64,000 bases of DNA from positions 19,009,578-19,073,577 of the forward strand of contig NC_091014.1 in assembly GCF_041296385.1 (NCBI RefSeq), written 5' to 3'. The notes under the pieces were generated by a model, which worked only from the letters and a program-made list of their open reading frames with translations, was not told the DNA's origin and searched no databases. Source of the stretch: Aphelocoma coerulescens (taxonomy: Eukaryota > Chordata > Aves > Passeriformes > Corvidae). This document shows, in pieces, positions 24,928-37,696 of this stretch (position 1 is its first letter; each line of letters starts with the position of its first letter). Position numbers and translations under genes: made by a program.

Positions 24928-25223
24928 AGTGGATCCTTTTTACAAGGGCATGTGGTGATAGGACAACCAGGAGTACCTTTGAACTGAATGGCAGTAGGTT
25001 TACATTGCCATGTTAGAAAGAAATTCTTCATTGTGAGAGTGGTGAGACACTGGAACAGTTTTCTCAGAGAAGCTGTGGATGTCTGTTCCCTGATAGTGTT
25101 CCAGGCCAAGTTGAATGGGCTTTGAGCAACCTGATCTAATGGAAGGTATCCCAGCCCATGGTTGGAACAAGAAGATCTTTAAGGTTCCTTCCAAGCCAAA
25201 CCACTTTATCATTCTGTAATTCT
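24928..25223 (+). mobile_element. CR1 LINE 3' end
   Basis: This is a classic avian CR1 3' terminus. In order it has ACAAGGGCATGTGGTGATAG, AAGAAATTCTTCATTGTGAG, GGTGAGACACTGGAACAG, AGAGAAGCTGTGGATG, TTTGAGCAACCTGATCTA and ATCTTTAAGGTTCCTTCCAA. It ends ATTCTGTAATTCT at 25,223, the decayed terminal repeat. It encodes the last part of ORF2 with stops and frameshifts, plus the 3' UTR. About 300 bp remain, a usual 5'-truncated insertion. Confidence 0.95.
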
Positions 25224-25711
25224 AAAAATATTTTATGCTAATTTATTCTTATCCCTGTGCTAGTAAATTTTCTTGTGAAACTATTTATAATGTATATATG
25301 TAAATATAATTAAGTTTTTAAAAAAGAGTTTGCATGTCTTCCTAAGAAATATTATTTGGAGGCCTTTCTTTTTTCTTAATATTCCGTTCAATAATAAAAA
25401 TAATTAAAAGAATAATGATGGAGAGAATCAAACTTTTTAAAGTCAAGTATTAATAAAATTATGATGCTCTTCAAGACTGATTAATTTCTTTTTTATTTAG
25501 CCATCACTCCTTTATGTAACCTCAGTTAAATTTTTTAGAGAAAACAAATAGTATTAAATCATTCCCAGTTAATGTTCTGAAATATTCAAATAACTACGCA
25601 TAGAATATAATGTGTTTTTGTAGTAATAGCCTTGCAGTACTTATAGAGATTTTTTTTACTTGTATTCCTTCTCTTTAAAAAAATAAAAAGAGCAATTTAT
25701 CTCATTATTTC
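25224..25711. other. AT-rich non-coding DNA
   Basis: No feature. Confidence 0.5.
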
Positions 25712-25736
25712 TTTTTTTTTTTTTTTTTTTTTTTTT
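25712..25736 (+). repeat. T25 homopolymer
   Basis: Uninterrupted run of 25 T. The exact length is uncertain in any assembly. Confidence 0.95.
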
Positions 25737-26506
25737 GTGAATAGAGTGTTAGCATGCATTTTAAGAAGGTTGTATTTGTGTGTTAAAACATTTATGAAAA
25801 TGCTTTTGAATTGTGAAGTACCATACAAACTTATCTGAAAAATAAAATGACTACATATTACAAATATGCTTTGGTAGACTTTTTTAAAATATCAGTTATC
25901 AGTATGGTTCAAGAGATTCACTTTAATGATATTTTCTTTCATATTTTGAATGTTCAGATGATGATAGCAGGTGCTTAAACCAGAAATTTCCTGTTGAGTT
26001 TTTGCGTATTTAAACACATTTAAAACTTTCTGAATCTACAGCTTTGAACAACGGTGAAGGTGCAAGTTGTGACCTGTCAATTCTTGTTATATCAGTTACT
26101 TATCATTAGTTGGAAAGTATATTGGATTTTTTCTTCTTAATGAAAATTCTCCTAGGGAGAGGGAAGCATTCTGTTCATAAATTATGGTATCTTGGACAGC
26201 TAGCAAGATTCTTTCAAAACACCTGTGCTTAATTGTCTGAGATAATTTATTGAGAAACTCTACATAGTGATATTCAAAATACCCAGTTACTTGAGCATGA
26301 GTTGCTCTTGTGCTGAATTACTATTTTCCTCACAGTGATACTAAAATTTCATAGTTAAAGAATGGAGCCCCACTAAGTAGAATACTGTTCTCCTCTCTGC
26401 TGTCTATGATAAGTCTTACAAGTAAAATGGACCTAATCCTCAGTTCTCTCTTACTGTAAGCTCCATATCCTGGAACTAGAAAAAGACCTATCTGATATCT
26501 GGAGAA
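25737..26506. other. AT-rich non-coding DNA
   Basis: No feature. Confidence 0.5.
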
Positions 26507-26522
26507 TGTGTGTGTGTGTGTG
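26507..26522 (+). repeat. (TG)8 dinucleotide repeat
   Basis: Eight TG units. Confidence 0.9.
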
Positions 26523-29500
26523 ATAACATAAAAACTGTGATACTATTCAACACTTTAAATAATTTCTGCATATTTTGTATCTTGGAAGTAGACCCCCTAT
26601 ATGATCTGTATATTTATCAGTGCTCAAAAAAGCCCCTAAAGTGATCATAAACAAGTTTATCTTTATTCCCATCACTTTGGAGAGGAATTTCAAGTTTTAC
26701 CCTCAGAATTTAATGCAGATTAATTGTTTCTAGGAAACTATTGAAAAGAATAAACTGGTATCTCTTTAACCTTTCAGTTTTACATTTCCAGATTTGTACT
26801 TTTGGTGCTTAAAAGAAGCATCTTTTGCTTTGTTAGAGAAGTTAATAATTTGAGACTCTGTCTTTTGTTACAGCCTTAGCCTAGAGAGAATCTTTTAGAA
26901 TCCTAAAATAGTTGATTTCAATCTGGTGGTGATGGTGGCAGGGGCGGGGGTGGGTTATGGTGTATTTTTAGTGTTGCCAGCACCTGGAGTCTTTCACCAA
27001 AAGCAATATGATATTCACGTCAATGTTTTTAAATTTGTCCTCCAGAGATCCACTCCAAATAGTTTTCATATGTTTCCTAACACTCCTTGAAACCTTTGGT
27101 CTTCTTCTTTGATATCAAACTCCATATTGCATTCAAAATTACTCTATGTGGCACTTTTAATTATTTATTTCATTATAAAATTTAATTTAAATAATTATTT
27201 AATTATTTAATTACATTTTATTGCTTTGTTATCTTTAAAATAAGGTTTGTTCTTCTCCAGTTGTTTATTGTTGATTGCTGCAGAGTCTCCAGTACCCACC
27301 CTATGCCCCATTTCTTATCATCCTATGTCTCATCTCTCTCATTCTACCCCACATACAGTGCTTCCCATCCTGAGGCTGCTGTATGCCTCAACACACTGGG
27401 ATTTAGCTTTGTAGTATCTCGTTCTACATTGAATAATTGCTTGTTACTAGTATCCATGCAAAGCTCTGGTCATACCACACAAAGATAAACACAAGAAAAA
27501 CAAATTAACCTTTGACATCTGGTCAGCTAGTGAAATGGCTGTGACCCTTAAACCAAGAAAAACAAAGTCAGAGGCAGATCAAGAAAAATTCAGAACCTGA
27601 CAAGCCTTACAAGTGTCAGTCCTCAGTACAAAGCCTGTGACCTGTTACTGGCAATGGCAATAGACATTCCAGGTCCCCATATTTACCCTTTGAAGATCTC
27701 AGGAAATGTCTTGGTCCTCAGCTTGGGTTCATGCAATAACTCTGTAGCCTTACAAAGTTGCCACTGCTACTACCAGCATTGTATTTGCAGGGCCTCAGAC
27801 TTGTTCTTTCTGCATATTTCTTGTCCTGCCCTCAGCTTTGTTTTGAGCTGAGATTAAATCTAAGCAATGGATGCCTTCCAAAATTTTGCTAATTTTAGGA
27901 GAAAGGAGAAGGGATTTCCAAAAATAGAATGTCATTGTAATTGAATTTAAATGGAGTAATGTTACAGAGTAATTTAAATTTATTCCCAACTATATGTTTT
28001 TGTGTTGCTGTATTCAAACTGTACTCTGTTATCAATACCATGATAGAGTGGAGCTCTTCTAGGACTTACACTGGCTAGTAGTAATTTTGATCTGAGAAGC
28101 AGTGACTCATCTGGTTGAGGTGAAAATCAGCAAAGCAATGATTATAAAAGAAAGACTGTTCCAATGTAAAGAAAATTCGGATACAGCAATATGAAATTGG
28201 TCAAGTTCACACATAGGCCTGTGCATGAAGTCATATGAAGCTGGATAGTGTTGAAAGATTCATTTTAGGTGAGGAAAAAGATTTCCCTTTCTATAGAAAA
28301 ATGTAAATAAAATCAAATTCTGGTAAGAATTACATGCTCAAAAAAGCAATTAATTTATAAAGCAGTGACATAATCTGTCTTATTGTAATGTCTGATATGC
28401 CTCACTTAGGGCCAGAGGCTCATTGATAATGCTTACACAAAACAAGATTAAGTGTGTTCATGCAAAGAAAGGTACAATATTTATTCACTGACTGATTGAT
28501 TTGATTGATTAAGATTCTGACAGGACAGTTATAGATGAATTGTAAGTACAGTAATGGAAAATTCAGAGGGCACAGGCTCTGTGAGAAAGGGCATATTTCT
28601 ACAGCAACTCCTAGTGCTCTTTTTAACAAGAGAAAGTTGTGAATCTCTATGGTGAAGTGAAAGCAACAGGTTGAGACAATGTTCTTTCTTGAATCTGCTC
28701 TACGCAGAATTGTAAATGTTTTCTGTTTATCCTTCAGAACTATAAGAATTTCAGCCTTGAATCTGTCACAAATTTTAGACCAGTATCAGATCCCAGACCA
28801 CAGATATTGACAATATATGAGGAATGCAGACAAAGCTTTCAGTGCTACACAAAAATATTGAAAGAATTTTATATGCATCACAAAAATGCCCAATTCTGCT
28901 ATAATTAACCTTAAAGACAACTTGTTGTTGTTGTTGTGGGATATTATTTTCCCCTAAAATTTAATCCAAGGGGTGAGTGCTAACAACATGAGTAGTGTGC
29001 AGAACTGTGCGTATGTGTTCAGATGTAAACAGGAAATATTAGTGAAAAATGTGGCATAAGAATTTTGTTCCTCTAGTAAACATTTTATGCAAGCTGCTGC
29101 AAGTATGAAAGTCCTTACAAAACTTTAAAGACTTAATGCATTTATACATAGTTTACATAGCTAAGGAACCAAATAAAGCTCATTAAGTCTTATACACATT
29201 AAGTCTGGCACCCCAGGAATGCCTAACCCACTAGAAGCACAACTTCCCCAGACACAATCCCACTGAGATGGATGTTTGCTGGCTGGGTAGCTATAATCAC
29301 TCAGAAATATTCAGTGGCACAGCAATGTTTTCGTCCTTTTAAGAACTGCTTTGAAATCCATATGGAAAATCCTGAGAGGACACCTGAAAAGTTAGTAGGG
29401 TCCTTAAAGCATTCTGTGAGGAAGTAAGGAGAAAGAAACCAGACCATTACACAACCATTACACAACCAGGAATAAAAGAAATAGGAGACAAGAAATAAAA

Positions 29501-32318
29501 GTATTCTCTTTATCTGTATGGCCTAATGCTTTGACAGCTTTCACGGGGTATATATTAATCCCTCTCTCTTAGCAGATTCCACTGGAATGTAGCCTCCCAG
29601 CTGAGATGTATCTGTCCATAAGGCTATTTTGCAAAAGTTGAAATAATTATCTTTTCTGAGGAACACTGTTGACCCAGATTAATTCCAGAAGTGAAACAAG
29701 AAGATGAGATCCCCAAAATCTGTAGTTTCTTTGCACACTATTCTGGCTGCTTATAGACTCAGCACACTCAAGTCTTCTTGGCATGTGAGACTTTAGGTGA
29801 TCTGAAAAGTAATGGGTAAGTCACCTGTTCTTAGACTGGAGTTTTAAATCTAGTGAGGCATGCCAGCTCTTACCCAAGAATTTAAGGTGTATACTAGAAG
29901 AAAATGAATGTAGAATTTTGATATTGAAGCTTCATTTTGATCTAGGTGCCATCCATTAAGAAAACAGAGGAAATAGAGCATAATCCATGAGCCAAGTAAA
30001 TAAAAATAACTGCATCTTCCAGTGTTGAAAACTCATAACAAACTGCATGTGGATGATGCACAGAATAAGAATCATTTGTGGGAATTATTCAGCAAATAAA
30101 TTCAAATAAGGGATGCATTTCAGAGCATAATAATCTGCTCAATGACAACTAGCAAACAGAGAGAGGCAAAAATTGTCACATAAATGACACGTTATGAATT
30201 ATTCACTCAGTTTTGCAATATGTTGATTATACTCTGTAATCAAATACTGTGCAGCTCATTTAATCAGTGCAACTGAGGTCTGGAAAAGAAGGAAACATGG
30301 TTTCACAGTTTACTATTAACACAGGGATGAAGATAGTTTGTAAAACATCTAGCTCCACAGCTTTAACCCTTTTGAACATTTTTTTCCATAATATGGCCCA
30401 TTTGCCAAGTCACAGTGACCATCATAAAGACTACTTTTCTTGTTTTAGATAGACAGTTTTTCCCTTTGTTTAAGTACTGGACATTAGCATTTATTTGAGC
30501 TTAACTGGAAGTCATTTTACATGTTAAAAGAACATTTTGTTAGGGAAATTCTGTTCTCACTTATCTTACATGAAAATAAGTTCCATACATTTTTGGAGAT
30601 AAATCTATTTGATGCTAACTGTGATACATTATAGGATAACTGTACATTTATTCTTCAAATATTAATTGCATGTGAGTGTCATCATTCAGTCCACAGGAAG
30701 AAAGTAAGTACAGCTGAAGACTGTAGAAAAACTATATATAGTAAGGGGAAAGCAAGGAAGAGACACAGGGTAGACAAGACAGAAAACAAAGCTCCATAAA
30801 GATACCCAGAAAATATGACATATGGGAGATACATACCCTTGTAAAGTGACTTGAGCTTCACCTCTGTCCCTGAATGACAATCAGAGTCATTGCAGGGCTA
30901 AAGCAGGAATACAAATAGACCATGAAACTGGTATGAGCTGCACAGTGTGACAAATAGCATGATAAGGTAGGCACTGAGAGAATGTTGCGCTGCTCTTCAA
31001 ATGTAGCTCAAAATGTTAAAGGTCTAGAAAGAGGTTCTCTACAAATGTAACATCAGTTCATTCCCCATAGCAGAAATAAGGGAATTCCCAATTTAAAGTG
31101 TCCCATAGTGTGTTGTGTTGGGTTAAGAAAAACATTAACAGTCAAGGGGACTTACCCACTTTCTCTGTCTGATACTGAAAGAGCCCATGATTGTTCTGTA
31201 CTTCACCACTTAGAAACATCACAAGATGCAGAACACATTAAGTCTGGTCTTATGCTACATATCCTTAAGTCATCACTAATAAAACCCTTAATGCCATTCA
31301 GTGTGGAATCACAGGCACTCTCATGCTGGGAGAAACTAGACTTTTTAAAGTGAAACACATCTGTCTCTAAATGTACTGCAATATTTTTGACTGTCTCAGT
31401 ATTGCCATATGCTCTGAGTGTTGAAAGTGCAAGAAAATGGACAAAGGTTTGGTTGTTAAATTAACAGCACAGGTTTGCACTCTAGGAACTGACACCATTT
31501 TATTTTTGTTGTCCTCAGGTAATAGAAATAGTTTTTGTTGTCATAATTTGAACAGAAGTTCAAACTTAACAAGGGACTTATTACTTCCAGTTTCCACAGC
31601 TGGCAGCAGGAACCAAGATGGAGACCAGAATACATGACCAGAACATTCAGTATAGGAAGTCTTCAGATAGCAAAGAAAAAATGCAAGAAAAAAATATGGC
31701 TTCGTTTTAATAAACTTTGTGGAAATGCATCCTGAAATTACATAACATCCTTGGCTGAATAAAAATCTTTCAGCTGAGGGACTTTGGAGAGCCTTCAGAA
31801 AATACTCCTTTGCTAAGACTAAATAATTCACTCCCACAAAAAAATATAACTGTCTCTGCTCTATTTCATGATGTCTACTGCAGAAGAAACTTACAGGTTC
31901 TCTTCTATCTTATAAAATATCCAATGAATTTTCAGGCTAAAGGAGGTACCAAATAAATTCAAATTCCCAGAGGCTGAAGAAATGTTGAAATCTAAATTGA
32001 CCATACTGCTGTTTCTCTGAGCTCTTACGTCCCACTTTATGTAACGATAACACAAACTGTATCCCATTCCAACATCAGATGATGAGTTTGAGATCAGTCA
32101 TCAGAAGAAACATCATAAGAAATCTGAAGCAAAGCTATGTTGAGGATCTTCATTCATACTGTTGATAGACTCCATAGCAAGTAGGACACAGCATTTGCAA
32201 TGAAAGCGAAATATCCCTCAATTATGATTTCTGTTTAGAGAAGTGGTTCTGAGGCAGAAAATCCTTATTTTTCTACCTATGAATTTACTTTGTTAGGAAG
32301 CATTTTGAAAGACAGCAA
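26523..32318. other. non-coding DNA with minor low-complexity patches
   Basis: There is a G-rich patch at about 26,925-26,957 (three runs of at least three G, not four), a very AT-rich patch at 27,150-27,225, and a TTG-repeat patch near 28,923-28,938. A perfect 11-bp tandem duplication (CCATTACACAA twice) is at 29,444-29,465. None of the open frames has a recognisable domain. I see no interspersed repeat. Confidence 0.45.
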
Positions 32319-33045
32319 ATTTTTTGGGCTTGTGTGGCCAGGTTTTTCCAGGGGAGTGGAGGGGGCCACTATTAGGGTGGCTTCTTTGAGAAGCTGACAG
32401 AAGCTTCCCTTGTGTCAGATAGAGCAAACATCAGCCAGCTCTAAGACAGACCAACTGCTGTCTACGGCCAGGCCCAGCAGTGATGATGGTAGGACCTCTG
32501 GGATAACAATTTTAAGAAGGGGCAAAATCTGGATCACAACAGCAGGCAGAAAGACGAGTGTGGATATGTAAGAAAAAGAATCCTGCAGACAGCCACGGCA
32601 GTGAAGAAGGAGGGGCAGGAGGTGATTCAAGGACAGGAGCAGAGATTCCCTTGCAGGCCATGGTGCAGCCCATGGTGAGGCAACTGTCCTGCAGCCCATG
32701 GAGGTCCACACTGGAGCAGAGATCCATCTGCAGCCTGTGGAGAACATCATGCCAGAGCAGGGGAAGAGTGTGAGGAGTCCTTTCTCTGGGGACAAAAGAG
32801 TGGTAGAGACAACATGTGATGAACTGACCATAACCCCCATTACCTCTTTCCCTGCTCAGAGGGAGGAGGTAGAGAAAACTGGGAACAAAGCTTGGAAAGA
32901 AGGGAGGGGTGATCTGAAGATGTTTTAAGATTTGGGTTTAATTCTCATTATGCTTCCTGATATGTCTGGCAACAAATTGAACTAATTTCCCCAAGCTGAG
33001 TCTGTTTTGTCTGTGGTTTTAATTAGTGAGTGATCTCTCCATGTG
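32319..33045 (+). mobile_element. LTR, avian ERV-L-like (family B), 3' truncated
   Basis: The longer copy of family B. It carries GGGTGGCTTCTTTGAGAAGC, AGAAGCTTCCCTTGTGTC, CAGTGATGATGGTAGGACC, a TATA-like ATTTTAAGAAGGGG near 32,508, AGTGAAGAAGGAGGGGCAGG, and two copies of a roughly 38-bp CTGCAGCC(C/T)(A/G)TGGAG unit. It continues with GAAGAGTGTGAGGAGTCC, ACATGTGATGAACTGACC, GTTTTAAGATTTGG, CCCCAAGCTGAGTCTG and GTGAGTGATCTCTCC, and stops at about 33,045 before the family's CCACA end. The poly(A) signal expected near 32,967 is decayed (AACAAATT). A 141-codon minus-strand frame at 32,415-32,840 is a by-product of LTR sequence. No gag, pol or env adjoins. Confidence 0.85.
32689..32764 (+). repeat. 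two diverged ~38-bp units inside LTR B
   Basis: The first unit starts CTGCAGCCCATGGAGG at 32,689 and the second CTGCAGCCTGTGGAG at 32,728; both end near a GAGCAG. As I remember the family, other genomic copies hold more units here, so this copy is a short-array version. Confidence 0.6.
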
Positions 33046-33225
33046 AGTCCAACAGTATGTGTGAATGAAGCAACCCAAGCTGCTTGTTTGGAGATTGGTG
33101 CTTGCCTCAGAAATGAAAATGATAAAGAGGCATGGGACTACAAATATCATCTGTATTAAATGGTTACGAGAAGGTTGACATGGGAATTTGAAATAAAGGA
33201 GCAGTATGAAAGGAACATAAAGACA
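33046..33225. other. spacer between two LTR-like units
   Basis: Non-coding; I do not recognise it as retroviral internal sequence. Confidence 0.4.
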
Positions 33226-33509
33226 TGTAGCGGAGAAGAGACCATAGAGGGAAAACAGGGCAGTGGGGGGACCCTAGGGCTACACAACCAGGAGGGGATC
33301 GGGAGAGTGGGGCATCTCTATCAGATACAGGTGTTCGGGGTTATGTAGAAAAGGATGTTTCAGAATGTTCAGTATTGAGTCTCACCTGTTGTATTGATGA
33401 TATTGATATAGTTCACTGATTGCTAGTTGTGTTGCTAGTTAATAAACTGCTTCAATCATGATTTGGTTTAAAACGTGAACTGAGCAGTTCTTGCCTAAGA
33501 CAATCTACA
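33226..33509 (+). mobile_element. probable second LTR, family uncertain
   Basis: This 284-bp block starts TGTAGCGGAGAAGAG and ends CAATCTACA, giving TGTAG/CTACA matched ends of TG...CA type. Inside are a G/A-rich front part (GGGAAAACAGGGCAGTGGGG), a decayed TATA-like TATCAGATACAGG near 33,320, and GTCTCACCTGTTGTATTGATG. An AATAAA is at 33,441-33,446, with about 60 bp to the end. This is a normal compact LTR layout, and the wording resembles passerine ERV LTRs I remember. I found no target-site duplication, so the ends are provisional. Confidence 0.45.
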
Positions 33510-35969
33510 TAATTTTAGACAGACAAGTCAAAAATTCACTATATACTATAACATTCTAGATCTTAGGGAGAAGAAAATGAAGGCATCTTTCATATACTAT
33601 ATTTCCAAATTATATGGAAAATGATTGAAGAGAATGTCAGAAATGCAAATTGTGTATAGAAAGCAAGCATTCCCAAAATGAGTAAAGAGGTTGTCAGAGA
33701 GCTCAGTACGTCAAGGACATATGATTGCACACACATTCATTCTATATCTTAACACATTTCTATTTCTTAAACTTACTTATAAATTCAAATTTTTAGTTTA
33801 AAAATAATTATTAAATTTCAATAATGAAAGGACATTTTAATCAGCACTAAATATTTATTTGATAGACATTTTACCTTTCAATTAGTTTTCTGTGCAATAA
33901 TTGTTTCTCTTAGAGTAGTTTTCACATGATGCTGTAGGGATCAGAGACCAGAGCTCAGTTATCAGAGATGTTGCAATTATGACAATAATTATTTTACCAG
34001 CTGAAATCATGAAAGTAAATTTTTGGCCAGGAGTAGCTGTCGGATTTTGGTTTCATAATAATTTGGTCTTAAATTAAAAACAAACTTGTAAGTGCAGATT
34101 ATTTTAATGAAAATGTTTCAGCTAAATAATGACAACAGTATTATATGGGAAATCAAAATATAAGAATTCCCATGGAACTGTCAATATTCTACTGTTTTAA
34201 TTATCACACTTAACATTAAAACACTCCTAACACTGTTTAGCTTAACAAAAAAGGCATTTCTTCACATCGCGTAATCAGATTACTTTTATTTCTCTTAAAT
34301 CAGGATTTTTCCCATTAAAATTATTAATTTATCTAAATTTTTAATAAAATTTAATTTAGAAGACAGTATTACCGGGAGTATCTTTAGAAAAAATGTTCTT
34401 GTTTTAGAGGAGACAATGACATCATGTGAATAGAGAAGATCTTAAAGGTCTGATTTTGTTATGTTGTTCATAAGGTATTCAACCAAGCACTCAAATATTT
34501 GTGTTTCTTAATTTGATCTTATTTGGTAAAGTTCAAAGCAATGCAGACAAGCTGTTCCTAACAGCATTTTAAACTTTAAGCAGGTGTTGCTTTTTTAGTT
34601 CTTAAGTGACAACAAACAGTAAACATTTACTAGTCTGAGAATGCAGAAATCCTGGAAACTAATACCCAGATGACTTAAATGGACAGTCCTAATGCCTCTT
34701 CATGTTTGTTTGATGATAATGTAGATGTTGGTCAAAACTAGCAACAACAGAAAATATCTAGTCACTTTAGGGATTTGCATTGCAAAATTCTGGTCTGCTT
34801 GAACCCTTTTAGTCTCTAACAAAATTTCTTCATATTAGTAAAGTAAGCATATTTATATTCAGTTCATAATTTTAAAACTCTATCAAAAAGTTCTTTTTAA
34901 ATTATTAAAAATATTTTCAAAACTTGAAGGGCAGTTTGTTTACTAAGTAATAGTGGATCAAATAAGTCCTTCTTTCCCAAAACTTTTGAGTTACCCCAGG
35001 GACACTCTTCCTTGAATATTGATGTTTAGTAGTGTGCAGTTCAGATTTCATAAAATGGAATTACAAAACAAAAATTAAATAAGACATTGCTTAAATTTAT
35101 ATGCTAAAACTTGCTTCTCGGCATGTTTAAAAACAATGTACTGGTTTTCTACATCAATCACATTTCATCAATGCTGGTATTAAGGCAGGTCAAGGTGGGG
35201 AAGAAAACTGTCATGTTCAGGAGCAAGGCATGTTGACAACACATCAGGCAGTAGAAGAGCAAACTACACAGCTACATTTTGAAAATTCCAGAAAAAGTCC
35301 TTCAAGGAAAGGGGATATGTGTCTATTTTAACAATATTAGTATCTATCCTACCTTGGTAAGCAACTTGCTTGGCTAAATGCTTAATTTTTAGATGGTGTA
35401 TGGATTGTGTTTGGCTCAGCTGTTTTATCTCAATGCAGAAAATTCCTCTAGAGCTGTTCTAATCAGTGTTTCTGAATGTAGCATGGACAACTGGACAGAC
35501 TCACCCACCAGGTGCACAGTACACCTCACCATACTCAGCCCTGGTGTGCCTACATTTGTCAGTGGCTGTAGGCACAGTAAATGTTCTGGCACCTGATGCC
35601 ATAAAATCGGAAAAGGCTACAATATGCAGCACAGGGCAACTCAATAAATGTTCACTGCACCCTGTTTACTTTAGGGAAAATTTATGTTGGTTCTTAAATG
35701 CATTCATGCTTGTGGTAAAACAATACTCATCTCCACCTGGCTGCATATTTTCACAAAAGTTTCATAAACTTCATTTCTTCCTGGCCTCTTTGCTGAATTT
35801 GGTAGAGATTCTCTAACAGAGCTAGAGTTTATTAGGGAAAGAAATGCATTTAGCTGAATACTCAGTCATAAACATTGTGCTGATATAATTCCCTCAGACT
35901 CACGATTAGGAAAGAAAAAATTCACTATTTCAGATTTCTCCATCCATCCATTTCCTGCTTTTGAAGACA
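33510..35969. other. AT-rich non-coding DNA
   Basis: No gene. The 13-bp palindrome GTAATCAGATTAC lies at 34,271-34,283. The 116-codon open frame at 35,466-35,816 has no recognisable domain. Confidence 0.45.
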
Positions 35970-36026
35970 ATTAAAAAAAAAAAACAACAAACAACCAAAA
36001 CACACAAACAAACAAAAAAAAAAACC
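35970..36026 (+). repeat. A-rich low-complexity tract
   Basis: A and AAAC/CAAA-type units dominate. A lysine- or phenylalanine-rich frame through it is meaningless. Confidence 0.8.
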
Positions 36027-37670
36027 TAAACCCCAACACAATGTTGTTTTTTCCTGGTTTTTTTTAACTTGTTTTTTTAGGTTCAGGCATTTTGCCAAAT
36101 TATGTCCAGGTATCAAAGAATTGTTTGTCACAGGAAAAATGTGCCCAAGTTAAAGTATTTCAAGTTGATATATTTAAAATAAATGTTTCATGGTTTTAAT
36201 TTTAAATTATTTTAATTTTCTACCTAGTTTACCTCTGGCTAAATAGCTCAAGTTTCAAAATGTTTTTACTTCCAATAAGAGTTACCTGTTGAATGAAAGG
36301 AATAAATTCAGGACACAACTGACAGATAAAATAAAATAAACCCTTGTACAAATCTGCTATTATCTAGAACACAATATTCTTTACTTAACACTAATAACAA
36401 TGAAAATAAAGGTATTTTTGTATGCATTCTAGACCATGGCAGAAATTTTATTCTTCCTCAAACTTTCAGTTTTTAATTCCTTTCATTCCACAGTATATTC
36501 TGTGGCTATGTAGGACAAATAATTTTCCAAGATATTTCATGTCTGTCCATAGAATACAGCTACAAATTATCAAATATATCTCTTCAAGTCTGGAGAATCA
36601 CCGCTTTTAGACAGGTGGTGTGTTCTTTGCAGTTATTATCCTCAATGCATCTATTTACGCATGAGATAAAGATCTTAATAAATTTGTGGCTACTACATGT
36701 TGGCAAATCCTTCAAAGTCTTGGAAGGAAGGAGATAGACAGTTTCAAGTAAAAACTCAAAACTGTGGATGTTCTTCTGTCATATTTGAATTCCTTGACTC
36801 AGGAAAATTGGACTGTTATACTACAGGAAAAGAGGATTTCTGAAAGATTTGTGCTGCTAGCTTTTCATTTGAGTAGAAATGTTAGAAAGCTGTCCTTACC
36901 CCTTGTAGTTCTGAAATTTCTACTGCTAGGCAAAGCTGAAACTGTAATTTCAGATAAAACTGAAAATGTAATTTTTAATGAAAAATGTATACCTATTCAA
37001 AATCTAAAAAGTTATGGCAAGCCTTGTTATTTTCAGATTCTACAGAATTTCAGGAGGGTCTTTTCTAATATGACCTGGTTTGTTTCTGCATCAATTTATT
37101 TGACATTTTTAAGTGCCAGGAGCATTTTCTGAGTCAATTCTTGATTTATTTTAGAAATTAAAGAGAAAAGATTTGATTTTGTTTTTATCTATATTTGTTT
37201 CTACCTTAAAATAATCAGCAGTGGTAACACATGACAAGATACTATTCTAATTAGAAACATGAATTAATGCCACAGATAAGTCTGAAAAATAATAATCTAA
37301 AACTGAAATACACAATAATAATTAAATCTAAAATTTGTATGCTCATTTAGGCTTTGAAGATTGGCACATCTCAATACCATTGGCAACACTTGCTTGATAA
37401 GTCTACAGCTCCAAAATTTGTATGTGGGGAGTGAGATACATTGGGAGAGCCATGAGAACACTTGGCACAATAAAAGCCTGTCCAGTATCTGACTCCTAGT
37501 AGTGGTGTTACTCCTTCGCTTTCCCAAATATTAAATGTGTGCAAAGCAGATCTTATTTAAATGAGAAATGCAAATCATTGAGGCAGAAGAAGATGTAATC
37601 CATTCTGTCTCAACTGAAAAGTACATTTAAAGCTGTGCTGAGAGCGAGTTTCAAGTATAGTCACTATTTT
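36027..37670. other. AT-rich non-coding DNA
   Basis: A 122-codon plus-strand open frame at 36,764-37,132 has no recognisable domain and sits without any visible gene context. I treat it as chance. Confidence 0.45.
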
Positions 37671-37696
37671 AATCATACCGCAGTTGTGGTATGATT
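37671..37696 (+). repeat. short near-perfect hairpin
   Basis: AATCATACCGC, loop AGTT, then GTGGTATGATT: an 11-bp stem with one G-T pair and a 4-nt loop. It is too short for a microRNA precursor. No function is assigned. Confidence 0.7.

Noticed and set aside
26925..26957. Possible G-quadruplex
   Set aside because: Only three runs of three or more G are present, so the usual four-run requirement is not met. The same holds near 17,480-17,496.
32415..32840. 141-codon minus-strand frame
   Set aside because: It lies antisense inside LTR family B and is a by-product of GC-rich LTR sequence.
32319..33509. The two LTR-like units read as 5' and 3' LTRs of one provirus
   Set aside because: The sequences are unlike each other, only 180 bp apart, and no gag, pol or env sequence lies between them.
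35613..35665. MIR 3'-end-like words (GCAGCACAGGGCAAC, CTCAATAAATGTT)
   Set aside because: The match is confined to common words and the MIR core is absent nearby.
36764..37132. 122-codon open frame on the plus strand
   Set aside because: No recognisable domain and no gene-like surroundings. In 64 kb of six-frame sequence a few chance frames of this size are expected.
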